Positions 23,961-35,127 of a stretch of DNA of 64,000 nt are shown in pieces. The notes under the pieces are model-generated. The model ran no database searches. It saw only the letters and a list, made by a program, of their open reading frames with translations, and had not been told where the DNA came from. The DNA comes from Allantophomopsis cytisporea (Eukaryota; Ascomycota; Leotiomycetes; Phacidiales; Phacidiaceae). Where the stretch lies: contig CP103031.1 in NCBI GenBank assembly GCA_024752435.1, positions 802,001 to 866,000 on the forward strand, written 5' to 3'. The position numbers were made by a program, and so were the translations under genes. Numbering within the stretch: the first letter of the stretch is position 1; the number at the start of each line of letters is the position of its first letter.

Positions 23961-24622
23961 ATGCATCTCAATAAAGGATCCTTTGCTGCTCTCCTCCCTA
24001 TCGCTGTAGTCATTGCACAATCCGGACCACAAGCCACGCAAATTCCACCATGTGTTGTAAGTCATATCATTCCCACTTGATTCATCCTAACAGTCATGCT
24101 GACGTAGCTTTTGTAGCGACCTTGTGATACTATAGCCATCAACTCGACAGTCTGCTCGTCACCGGACCAGCTTTGTCATTGCCAACATAGCAATCAAATA
24201 CTAAACAGCATAATTCCTTGCGTCGAGACTGCGAGTAACTGCACTGATCCTACCGGCGATCTGTATAGTGAGTACTCGAGCTTCTTTCCCTACGATAACT
24301 GTAAAGAGAACGTGTGGCGTGACTTCAAATGCTCCTTTCATTCCTTCATCGTTGTTTTCTTATTGATACGTAACCACGTAAAGCCTGTTAGTTGAGGTAT
24401 TTTCGGAAACAGACTAACGCCACTACAGTTTTCGAAAGCCTCTTTGCTTCGGTGTGTGCTCCATTCAATATCTCTATCCCAACAAATACGACTACGGTAC
24501 CATCGACCAGCAACAGCACAAGCGTTTCTACCTCGACACCAGAGCCGACTTCCACCGCTGTCTATTCCAGTGGAGGGAGGAGAGCAGTGTCGTATCCATG
24601 GTTAGGATTACTTCAGTCCTGA
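23961..24622 (+). CDS. Small secreted CFEM-domain protein
   Basis: Exons 23961-24056, 24117-24267 and 24429-24622 give 146 aa. The last intron has a GACTAAC branch site and ctacag acceptor; the split codon (A|TT) joins in frame. The signal peptide is MHLNKGSFAALLPIAVVIAQ. The mature part has eight cysteines in CFEM order: PPC, RPC, TVC, then PDQLCHC with the conserved aspartate, IIPC, SNC and SVC. CFEM domains bind haem and occur in fungal wall and secreted proteins, including virulence and iron-uptake factors. A Ser/Thr-rich tail follows (VPSTSNSTSVSTSTPEPTST), and the end (YPWLGLLQS) is only weakly hydrophobic, so a GPI anchor is doubtful. Confidence in the domain is fairly high; the biological role is unknown. 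Confidence 0.8.
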
Positions 24623-25625
24623 ACTTTAAAGGCTTCTATGTATGGGAAGAACTGTAATGCGCTTGGCTTTCCTGTTTGATCGTTGTTTGCATGATGTCTT
24701 CGGCGTTTGATGTTGTTGTCTTTGGTGACTATGTTCGAGGGTGCTTAAGGATATCCTCTATTGCTCTCGAATTGGACTGCTGACGACATATCCTTAGTAT
24801 GAGGACGTTCATGTATTGACTCGCATTTTTGTTGCTAATGGGACATCTTTCAAGTTGGGCGTCTGAATTGGGCTCATAGAGCCACCGCTATCCAGTGCAG
24901 CGGACACGTCCTGACGAATCTTGGAAAGTAGATTTCTGTACGTCTGATCCACCTCCAAATCCTATTGCACCTACAAAGTGCTTAGATTAAGGATACGAAA
25001 TAGAGTAGATGTTGATGATGTACGGTACTTCGAGACACCTGTTCCCCATATGCTTCCATATATTTATCTATCGGATCAAATCGTATTGGCTGCTTCTCTG
25101 TCTCTTGATGCAACAACACTGTTCTTGTTGGCTATAGAAACGAAAGTTCCGCTTCTTCCTGACCTGAAATAGTCATATTGATCTAAACTACGATTCGAGA
25201 TCTTTCGATACTATATGAATGGAAATGTTATCCGACCGGTAATTCTAACCCAAACACAGTCAATGGAATGAGAGACCATTTGGAATGCTCTGGTTTTTTT
25301 GGAATCATTATCAGGGTTCTTTGACGGCGTTGATGAGGTTAGAATGAACCTAGTTATACTACTCCTTTCCAAACATACTGGTACATCAAATGTATATACG
25401 TACAGTATCGCTTCGAGTCACAGCGAGAAATGACGTTGATGGATCTCTCTATCTTCCCGTCTGACATGCAGGTGTCTACACGTGACCCCTGCATTCCGGT
25501 CAGCATGTTTGCGGAGCAGTGCGGAGACTCAATCACATGTCTGGGGCCCCAGATTCATACCCCAGACCACAACGACATCTGCATGACTACTCTAACACCA
25601 ATTCCAAGATATTTATTTTACCATC
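24623..25625. other. Intergenic region
   Basis: No gene supported; short frames only. Confidence 0.55.
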
Positions 25626-27059
25626 ATGGCATCTCTAAAGCCTTTCAAGATTGATGTCCCTCAAAGCCAAGTCGATGCACTAAAGACAAAATTGAAGTTG
25701 GCCGAGTTTCCTGACGAACTGGAAAGTGCGGCGTGGGACTATGGCTCGCCTCTAGCAGACATCAAAAAATTGACTAGAGCGTGGGAGAAATGGGATTGGC
25801 GGCACGCAGAGAGAAAGTTGAATGAGTATCCTCAATTCCACACAGATATTGAAGTGAGTGGCTTTGGGAGTTTGAATATTCATTTCCTGCATCAGAAGAG
25901 TGAGACTAAAGGAGCCATTCCATTGCTTTTCGTGCATGGCTGTAAGTATATCTTTGTCGAATATATGAAGGATTATATATTTGGTTCTGAACAACATTAG
26001 GGCCGGGATCTTTCATCGAAGTCCTCAAAATTCTCCCACATCTTACCAATCCTACCGGCAACGATCCAGTTCCAGCTTTTCACGTGGTCGCCCCCTCACT
26101 ACCTAATTTTGGTTTCAGTCAAGGTATTTTGAAGCGCGGCTTTGCTATTTCTCAGTACGCTGAGACATGTCACAAGCTCATGATGCAGCTGGGCTATCAA
26201 CAATATGTAACTCAAGCTGGAGATTGGGGCTTCTGGATCACGAGGGCAATTGGCAGATTGTATCCGCAGAGTTGTAGAGCAAGCCATCTGAATATGGTGA
26301 ATGGAAAGGAGCCCACATATGCTAATGAGCCTTTACTCGCCTTGACAAACGACCTGGTAGCTTTTGATGAATTCGATCGAACAGGACTTGAGCGGAGAGA
26401 GTTATTCAAGAGAGAGGGCAGGGGTAGGTTGTTCATTCACTCCTCATACCTTGCACTGAGAATACTGATATCTGCTTGAAAGGTTATAACGTGCTTCAAT
26501 CCACAAAACCGCAGACACTTGCCTACTCCCTATCAGACTCACCTGTTGCCTTACTCGCCTGGATTTATGAAAAGTTGCATGACTGGACGGACTCATACCC
26601 TTGGACCGAAGATGAAATACTAACCTGGATAAGCATTTATCAGTTTAGTCGTGCAGGTCCTGGAGCTTCTGTTCGTATCTACTACGAGACATTCCACACA
26701 CCCGAAGGCATCTGGCCACACCTGTCGTACAGCGCTTTGATGGAATACATTCCAAACGTGGTTTTCGGCCTCACTTATAACCCCAAAGATCTGGAAAACG
26801 TGCCCAAGGCATGGGGGAGGGGGTTGGGAAATGTTCGCTATGAGGCTGAGAATGAAACTGGCGGGTGAGTACGACCTATTTGGGGATATTATGGGTGCTG
26901 ACTTTGGACAGTCATTTTTATGCTTGGGAGTTGCCGGAGCTTTTGGTGAGGGACGTTAGGGCTATGTTTGGAAGGCATGGCAGTGCCCCTGGTGTTATTG
27001 CAAATAGGGATGGGTATTCAGGTGGACCTTGGGCACTTATTGCGAAGTCGCACTTGTAG
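25626..27059 (+). CDS. Epoxide hydrolase (alpha/beta hydrolase, microsomal-type)
   Basis: Four exons, 25626-25941, 26001-26423, 26483-26864 and 26912-27059, give 422 aa, the normal length. The protein begins with the EHN (epoxide hydrolase N-terminal) domain (FKIDVPQSQVDALKTKL). The oxyanion motif HGWPGS (W106) is completed across intron 1, the nucleophile is D180 in AGDWGFW, and the catalytic histidine is H375 in GGHFYAWE, reconstituted across intron 3. RIYYE supplies the usual ring-opening tyrosines. The enzyme hydrolyses epoxides to vicinal diols. It is convergent with a P450, which can make epoxides, next to the mycosporine-type genes. No N-terminal membrane anchor is seen, so it is probably cytosolic. 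Confidence 0.93.
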
Positions 27060-27470
27060 TTCCGTCTTTACACATGTACGTTTTGATAAGTGATATGATA
27101 GGAGAAGTGTAGCACATATTATTGATTACACTTTTGAGCTCTTGTATTTGTACATACAATGACTCAACCGGTTCGTTGTTTATTGTAAGTGAACCGCCGA
27201 TAGTTAAGCTGTTTAAGTGGAGTAGAACGTGGGTATGATATCGTGAAGCAGTAGGTTCTTGAACTTAAATGGGACACTTTTATAGCCTGCTGATTCACAA
27301 CTATGTATGTACTATTTGAAATGGTACTCAGATCTTGTGGCATTACAATCAATTATTAATTCCACATTAGAATATTCTTAAACAAGCGAATCCCACCTAT
27401 TGCTATCATGTCTGCCCAAGATCGCTTTCCGTCACATTCCATAATATTATTCTCATGCAGCGTACCGAAT
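27060..27470. other. Intergenic 3'-3' region
   Basis: Convergent ends of the epoxide hydrolase and P450 genes; AT-rich, nothing else seen. Confidence 0.6.
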
Positions 27471-29221
27471 CTACACGATCTCCTTCACAACACGTACCCT
27501 GACACCCTTAGAACCCTTCTTCGGAGCCGATACGAAGCAATCTCTTACGATGTCCACATCCGATCTGTCTGTCTCGAAGAGCTCGAAATCAAAACGGCGG
27601 AACACGACTGCAACTGCGAGGTAAAGTTCTGCGTATGCGAGATTGATACCTACACAAGCTCTAGTTCCCTTGGTGAATGGGACTAGATACTTCTCCAGGC
27701 GGTGATTACTTGACTTGGCCTCGATCCAGCGCGAAGGATTGAAAGTGTTTGGCTCTGGGTAAATGTCCGGGTTCATGTGGATGTCGTAGGCGGTCATGCT
27801 GACGGGAATCTAGCTGGGTTAGAAAGGGGACAGGTAGCAATTGGGAGGGATGACATACACCTGCGGGAATGATCCATTGCTGGAAGCGGAGCTCTTCTTT
27901 TGGCGAGATTCTTGGGAGGCGTGTTACGGCTGCGTTGGTGATACGAAGCCCTTCATTAACGACCCCCACCTAATTCAAGTCAGTAGGATATTCCAAATAT
28001 GTACAAGGCAGTTACCATATATGGGAGGTTTTCCAGCTGTTGCCAAGTAACCTCGCTGTTGGCATCTGGCATCACAGTTTCCAGCTCTGCCCTGAGCTTC
28101 TGAAGCACCGATGGGTTGTTGATAAGGTGGAAGCTTATGACCGCGAGAACTGAAGCGGTGGTCTCAGACCCTGCTCCGATAAGAATATTGCCCTCATCAG
28201 CAAGACGCTTTACAGTTTTCTCTTCTGGTGGCAAGTTACAGTCTCGCAGTTCATGAAAGATAGTGTCTTGACGGGTCGTTGCTGGGTCATCTTCATGTCT
28301 CAAGATCTTCGAGACTTTTACCCTCGTATTCTTGTTGAAGCCTTAGCAGTACTCAGAGAATAAAAGACTGGATATTTATTTACCGTGTGATGTTTGCCAA
28401 TAGGCCCAACAATGGAGTCGGGAAGAATAGCAATGATATTTAGCAGCCAAGGAAAATGCATGAAGACATTGGCCTTCTCGAAAACTTCAGCCAGAGTATG
28501 ATACCACTCCTTAGCAAGCTTCTCATCCTCAAGCGTGTTCCACGAAGCACCAAAGCAGTAATCGGAGATTATATCAAGAGTAAGAGATGAATAGGCTACG
28601 CGAAGATCGAAAGGTTGAGCCGAGGCCAAGCTTGCTTGAAATAGAGAACACAGTTTTTCCACTCGTCCCATAATCATTGGCTGAATTGACGTGATCGTTC
28701 GCTTTGAGAAGAACTGATTTAGGGCTCCTCGTCGAACACGATGTAACTCATGTCCATGGGTTTCAAAGCTAGAAAGTGGGGAACCCCCACTAGTTGTAAA
28801 CCAGGGATATCTATCTTGTTGTCAATTTTAACTCTATGAAATCTCAGTTTAGATTCGGATTGGTACTTATCGCGCTTCTTTGAAGCTCCCGCATACAGTT
28901 CATCATAATAATCCGGATCAACAATGTGCAATTCATGTGGGTTAATACGGACAATGGGCCCTACAGAAGTCGTCAGTGCTTCTCATAGATATCAAGAAAG
29001 GTAAAATTACCGTATTTCTCATGCATTTTCTGGATTTCCCACATATATATGCCATCTTTCCAGATATTAAAGTAGAACTCATACCAAAGGCTTGCAGCGG
29101 CAAGTTTTGGGCCAGGAAATTTCGACAAAGGGCTGAAATATAGGCGATAGATGACCACGCTGGCCGCCCAGGTCAACGCGCCCACGATGAGAGGTACAAC
29201 AATCGTCTGAATGAGCGTCAT
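27471..29221 (-). CDS. Cytochrome P450 monooxygenase (TRI4/CYP58-like)
   Basis: Six exons on the minus strand, 29221-29011, 28960-28867, 28789-28384, 28330-28016, 27969-27859 and 27809-27471, give 491 aa. An N-terminal membrane anchor (TIVVPLIVGALTWAASVVIY) precedes the proline hinge FPGPKL. The I-helix is GAGSETTAS, the ExxR motif is NEGLRI, the PERF-like motif is NTFNPSRW, and the haem loop is FTKGTRACVG (C431). The sequence style (YRLYFSPLSKFPGPKLAAAS, DELYAG) resembles the trichodiene-oxygenase-like P450s of ascomycetes. The substrate is unknown. The second intron (donor gtacca) is the least certain join: about ten residues seem missing compared with relatives I recall. It sits between the epoxide hydrolase and the DDGS-like cyclase. 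Confidence 0.92.
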
Positions 29222-29802
29222 AATAAACAGAACTGAGAAGATGTACGAGCCTGCTCGGGGTATTCATCTGCGTGGTGCCATTGACCCTTATGTAGTCAGC
29301 AAAATTACCAGGTCCACTTCCAAATCCACTTATCATGCACAGCATGAGGGACCCTAGAATTATCTCTGCGCAGCATCGGGGATGTGTGTTAATATCAATG
29401 GCTTCTAATTGGTGATATCGGGCCTGATAACCTTCATGCTGCACTGGTGCGACCCTTGATATTACTTAGTAATGGGCTATTATGCGATTGATCATTCCAG
29501 GGTACGTACCGTAGTTAGCGAGCGAGTGAAGCCTTCTCGTCGATCACAGCTTACTTTCCAATGTGATAGCGAGAAATATGGCTCTTTCTGACAAGAATAC
29601 ATCTCGAACTCATTGTAATGGATATTGTGTCCAGTCATTTGTGATATTCGATCTCATTTCAGAAAGATGTATACATTTTTTATTTAAACTGTAAATAATG
29701 AAAATTCGTGTATGTATGTCATCCAGTACCTTCCATGACCAAGCGATAGTAAGTGACGATAATAATGCCAAAACAGAAGATATCAGCAAATTGCTGAGTT
29801 AA
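29222..29802. other. Intergenic region
   Basis: P450 promoter side and 3' flank of the cyclase gene; no gene seen. Confidence 0.6.
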
Positions 29803-31482
29803 TTAGGCCGCCACAGAATTAACCTTAGCAAGGATACCACCGTTGAGATAATTGCCAGTAGTGCCATTACTCAGAGCCCCATCGCCGTTAATGTTACCGT
29901 TTACCTTCGCACTACCGTTGGCCTTGCCATCAATACCAGCATCAACATGGCCATTTGAGCCGTTAAGCTGGCCGGCCTTCCTGGCAGCTGCCTCGAGAAC
30001 CTTCTCCTCCTCCATCTTTACATTTTCGGTGTATCCAGTATCACTGGCATCAACGTACGCCTCAATGCCCTCGCCGTTGCGTGGGTACTCTCTCATGAGT
30101 TCCTTGTGTCGTCTGAGTGCAGCATTCATCTCCTCGGCCGAGACGTCATTCAGGAATGTGCAGCTTCCAATGGGATTTGGCACAGCTGCTCGGAGCAATC
30201 CATCACGTGTCTTAAGAATTGCGGTGGTGGCCTTCGCCAGGACCTCCTCGTTAAATTGGTAGTGATCCATGGAAAGTCCGGCTCGCGAGAACAAGTTCAG
30301 AAGACGACGGTGCTCTGCGTCAGAGATGAGCTTGCGGTTGTTGGCCAATGTAGCAGAATACGCCATGTCAATAGAGATTGCGTGGCCGTGACGGAGGGGC
30401 GTCTCTGGAATGAGCTCGTGGAGTGGTGACCATCTATTTTTTGTCAGTCACAATAGTAAGGGTAGCTTTAGTTAAAGCTCACGTGTGTCCATATGCAATT
30501 ACACGATCGAGACCGATTTCGTGGAGGTTTGGAGTCTCCAACTTCAACATCTCGTGGATGCCTTCACGGTTGATCTTGTCTGCAGCTTCAATCAGCTCCT
30601 TAGAGGAGCCCTCAGCTCGGCCAAAGGAGTTTTCAATCAGCTGTTCACAGTACTTGTCCAATAAGTTGAATGTCTCCAAGTGAGAGCACGTGGAGATCTT
30701 AATCAACTCGGCAAAGCCGTTTCGGATCTGTGCATGTGGAAGGGTCCTGAGAAAGGTGAAGTCTAGGAAAGTGTGGATTGGTGCATGGTAAGCTCCGAGA
30801 CGGTTCTTGTAGTTGCCGTAGTTGACTGCGACTTTTATAGAGACAGAGGCGTCAATAAGTCCAATGACTGTCGTTGGTACTCGAATGAAGTTGGTGTTGC
30901 GTCTATAAGCAGCACAGGCGAATCTATGCAGAAAGGACTGTTAGCAAGAAGTCTTAGAGTCAATACTCGGTGATATGAGATTGATGGGAGAGTGCCTTGA
31001 TGCTATCTCTGGCTTTCGGATATTCAATTACCCAGCAACATCGGTGACGAGTCCTCCTCCGACAACAAGTACAGGCTCCTAAAAGACGTTAGGATTTTCC
31101 TTTGGTGGAGGAAAGCAACAGTGGCCAGAGTACAAACTTTGCGGTAAATGCCAAATTCGGTCATGGAATCTACAATGCTCAAGAGGGTTGGCATGGTCTT
31201 TGCTTTCTCTCCAATCTTGGTCTTGTGGATTTTCAACTCAAGACCATAATGCTCGAAGTATTTCTCCATCTGCTTGCCGTAAACATTGTAGATGTTTTGG
31301 TCAGTGACAGCCAAGCATCTCTGCCATCTCTTGTAGCAGTCCGCAAGATTTGGGTTACTGATGTCAAATACTCCGTCGATGAAGGTGAAATCATATTCAA
31401 TCTTCTCATAGCCTTCAACGTGGAAGCCATGGTGACCAGAAGAACTCTTGGTCTCAGAAACAGTTGCTTTCAAGTCAGACAT
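29803..31482 (-). CDS. Sugar-phosphate cyclase, desmethyl-4-deoxygadusol synthase type (mycosporine pathway)
   Basis: Four minus-strand exons, 31482-31138, 31078-31032, 30923-30483 and 30433-29803, give 487 aa. It belongs to the 3-dehydroquinate-synthase-like cyclases, which use NAD and a metal ion. The NAD motif is GGGLVTDVAGF; zinc ligands by homology are E203 (NGFAELIK), H277 (AYGHTW) and H293 (LRHGHAIS). The N-terminus (HVEGYEKIEYDFTFIDG) and C-terminal motifs (TRDGLLRAAVPNPIG, NDVSAEE) closely match cyanobacterial DDGS (MysA) as I remember it, rather than primary-metabolism dehydroquinate synthase, which in fungi is part of the AROM polypeptide. DDGS turns sedoheptulose 7-phosphate into desmethyl-4-deoxygadusol. 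A low-complexity Asn/Gly/Ala tail (about 410-487) is extra. Close relatives making 2-epi-5-epi-valiolone are the main alternative. Intron 1 uses gtttgt. Confidence 0.92.
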
Positions 31483-33644
31483 TTTGTTTGATATGTAGAA
31501 TTATGGAAGGAAGTTGTCGTTAGTAGAACGAAGAATGATTGAATAAGTGATTATAGAAAATTTTAAGGCTGAGACCAGGGTCTTTAAAGTGAATCAAGAT
31601 GCAGGAACAGATCTTGCACACGTACCGCAGCCATAGGACATATGCCGTTCCTGACATAGATCCCGTATACATCATCACTTGTCCCCACAAAATTGTAGTC
31701 TGACCTAGTACATGAAGATGTGAAGCTAGAAAAAAGGTGGTACCTATCTTCCGTGGAAAAACATCCTGAATATGTGGTGCAATGATTTTAGACCAATCAT
31801 TGGCTCACCATATGAAAAACGTAGAAAACGGGATTTATAGGAACACTTAAGAGGAACATATACTACGTTATCGAATAGTACTAAGCTCATTGATCCACCT
31901 TGGCTGGGAGCGATCTCGCTTTCCTTCTAGCCCGTATGGTAATAGAGGCAGGTCGTGACGCGCTCACATCTCCAAGATGCTTGCAGAGACAATGAATGCG
32001 TGATTCAGGATTTCAGAAGAGAACGGACAGAAAAGTCGCAAGGAACAAAACGAAAGCGAGAGCGAGCACCCGCAATACTACGGTATGTCTATGCTAACGG
32101 ACATGGAAATTTGATAGAAATAAGGATCCCTACTCAAAGATGCTAAATCATTTCCATGAACAACAGCTCATATGCTTTTCCAGCCCTATGTGGGGCGGAA
32201 TTGATCAAGAGGCCAGACGATGTCCCGAATTGAAAATGAACTAACAAGAACATCGAGGAGAGAACGTTTTGCATGACGGTTCAAACAGTCTCGAAGACGC
32301 AATATGCATTCTGAACGAGAGCTGTTTCTTTCTATGCTATTTTAGTACAGGTTTCGGGTAGATTAAGTTGAGGTGATGGAAACTAGCTCCCAACGGGGCC
32401 CAGCATACTATCCGTCCCTTGCAAGAGAGATCTGCACATATCCCCTTAGACCCGGGAGACTCGATGGTAAGTACAACACGATACATGCCCGCTCCTTACT
32501 TACAATGACAACTAGTTAGGGGTATTACTTAGCATTTTCTGAGTCTCTGTGGTGTACAAGGATAAAATAGTCCTGAAATAGAAAGAGTGAGGTATCAAAA
32601 TCTCAAATCTCAAGACGGAGCAACCTGACATGCCGGACGAGAAACCCCGCAACCGGTGCTCTTGTTACGTAATATACGGTGGAGTTGACATGATTCGAAA
32701 TGAATAGATTCTAAAGATCTGTTATAAAACCGCTTCTCATGCTGTATGCGTCCACCATGTGAAAGACAAAGAGTAGAGAATGCATGTGCAATTTACTACC
32801 AGACCGGTCTCGGTCCCATACGCATACCAACAAAGAACTGAGAATTGATTCCATACCTTGTATAAGTAGCCCACTCGACGCTGAATCAAAGGATGTTTGA
32901 GTACTTGTGTATGATAGGTAGTTTGCCATTGTTAGAATATGAGAGCTGAGGAATCTGTCCATGTTGAGGGAATGTCATGAGGTCACAGAGTGTCTCAAGC
33001 GTTGGCGGCGGGTCTGCTTTCATGTTAAACTCTTGATTAACGTGCACCAGTGGAGCGCGAGGGGAACAAAGAGCGCTAAAATGACCACCGACACCCCACA
33101 TTCCTAGACAACATGTCAAGTCAATACTCCATCTTCAACGAAAATCACTCAGTACACAAGCCCTTCTCTCTGTATTTATCGGTTCAGTATGAACACTACG
33201 CTATGCAGACCGAAACATGTAGCCTTTGATGCATCATTTCTCCAAGGACATCTAGATCTCCTTGGCTCCGGTAGCTGCAAATGATTACGCCTTCATTACG
33301 TCTATGCTTCAAACCTTCCGAGTACGAGCTGCGGGGTAAACAGTGTCCTGTGAACTTGAATACATAATCCTTGACATCATTAATCATGAGCAAATACAAA
33401 ATTAGCAAACTGTATTCATTCAATTCCTTTGCTTCCGGTGATTGCTGACAAAGGAGGAGTCTGAGCTCTCGTACTGTATCGTAAAAGTAGATACTTGAAT
33501 AGCCACTGTTCAATAGCCGGCCCGTGGCTATCAGGCTTGCTTTCCCTCTCATAAATGGGGGAGACTCCTAATCTTGTGAGAATGTTCAAGCTTATTAGTA
33601 GTAATTACACATACCACATCCAGCTACCGAATAAGCAATAAACG
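31483..33644. promoter_or_regulatory. 2.2-kb divergent intergenic region between cyclase and O-methyltransferase
   Basis: No supported gene; frames up to 118 codons on the minus strand lack any recognisable domain. The position between two divergent genes of one pathway makes it the likely shared control region. No transcription-factor site could be named with confidence. Confidence 0.5.
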
Positions 33645-34603
33645 ATGGGGAGCTTTGAAGAGAGAAAGGCATACGCAGCACAAGAGGAGGAGATCTTCGT
33701 AAGCGATCCTCTCTGTGCCACTGTCAATGGTTGTCTAATCATGATAGTTTGACGATGGTCGAGAAGAAGCGCTGGTGGACTTCGTCCAAAACCATGCCGA
33801 TAGAGACAACATCCGCGGCTCGCCGACAAACGTTCTCCGCGCAATTGACGAATACGCACGCACTCAAAAATATCTCATGAATGTGGGCGAGGACAAGGGG
33901 AAGATAGTCACGGATTTGATCGCTGAGCGAAAACCGAAAGTCATGGTCGAGCTTGGAGGGTATTGCGGTTACTCGACGATCCTCTTCGGTGCAGCTGTGA
34001 AGCAGCATGGTGGTAACAAATACTACTCGTTGGAGCGAAGTCCAAAGTTTGCAAAAGTCATTGAAACGCTCGTCAAGTTCGCAGGCTTGGACTCTATCGT
34101 CGAGGTCGTAGTAGGCCCCAGTGACGAGGGCATAAAGAAGCTACATGAATCTGGCAAATTGCAGAGTATCGATATGATGTTTTTGGATCATTACAAACCC
34201 GCATATACCACTGATCTCAAACTTTGTGAAACACTTGGTCTTATCGTCAAGGGTACAGTCCTCGCTGCGGATAATGTTATCACGCCGGGCAACCCACCTT
34301 ACTTGGAATATGTTAGGAGTTCGGTCGATGAGAAGAGAGCGAAACTCACGCGGGCGCAGGAGAAGGCGGACACGGATCATGAGGCTTTCAAAAAGAGATC
34401 TGCGATGCAATATGGAAAAGTGGAGCAATTGAGTACTGATATTAAGGGAAACCCGAATATCGTTTACAAGAGTGAACTTGTTAATAGTTTTGAGCCGACG
34501 GGAGTACCAGTAAGTACTTCTTCATCAGTCATGTGCAATAGTTGCTAACAACGATCAGGATGGTATTGAGATCACTCGTTGCTTGGGGGAGTCCAGCTCA
34601 TAG
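33645..34603 (+). CDS. Catechol-type O-methyltransferase, likely mycosporine-pathway methylase
   Basis: Exons 33645-33698, 33748-34509 and 34559-34603 give 286 aa. The fold is a class I SAM-dependent methyltransferase of the COMT type: SAM-binding ELGGYCGYST, acidic ribose contact YYSLERS, and the metal and catalytic region MFLDHYKP followed by ADNVITPG. These correspond to D141, K144, D169 and N170 of rat COMT. No signal peptide or membrane segment, so cytosolic. COMT enzymes methylate vicinal enol or phenol hydroxyls using Mg2+. Being divergent from the DDGS-like gene and next to the ATP-grasp gene, it probably methylates desmethyl-4-deoxygadusol to 4-deoxygadusol. A general catechol-detoxifying COMT is the alternative, since such genes are common in fungi. 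The first exon encodes only 18 residues. Confidence 0.9.
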
Positions 34604-35127
34604 GAATTTATAGACATATCTCAATAGAAAGGGTCACAATGCTTCTTCAATAAATTCCAGCCAATTGGTGGTTGTACCTCGATAACTGATCTTAGTGATT
34701 GATATGACATGCGATGACTTCTGAATCTCTACATAAACCTTCAATGAAAAAGATCAGATGAATAGTTTAGATAATCCACAAAATCCATGTGTGTAAACTC
34801 TTGGTTTAAGCAAGAGATTGCCATTGATGATCATCCTGCCCGATTCCGAATTCCCTTACTCTGGTCACATTTATTTTAGTACCCGCGAGCTCTTCACTTT
34901 AGTCAGGTACGTCCCAGTGTACTAGCATATGAATAATGACGTTGATCCAGTAGGAACACATTCCAAATGCACCATTCCAATGAAGCTTGCGCCCCGAACA
35001 CAACAATACAAAGTTTCGACTATGCTGCTACATAGGATCTCATGAGCTCTATCTTAGGAAACGCAGCATTCCCAGATTCTTGAATGCTTCTCCAGTCCTA
35101 GCACCTTGACCATCTTCATCGCTCACC
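34604..35127. other. Intergenic region
   Basis: Upstream of the ATP-grasp gene; no gene seen. Confidence 0.6.

Noticed and set aside
33196..33552. 118-codon minus-strand frame between the cyclase and methyltransferase genes
   Set aside because: No domain, no splice partner and no similarity to known families; length is within chance for AT-balanced intergenic DNA.
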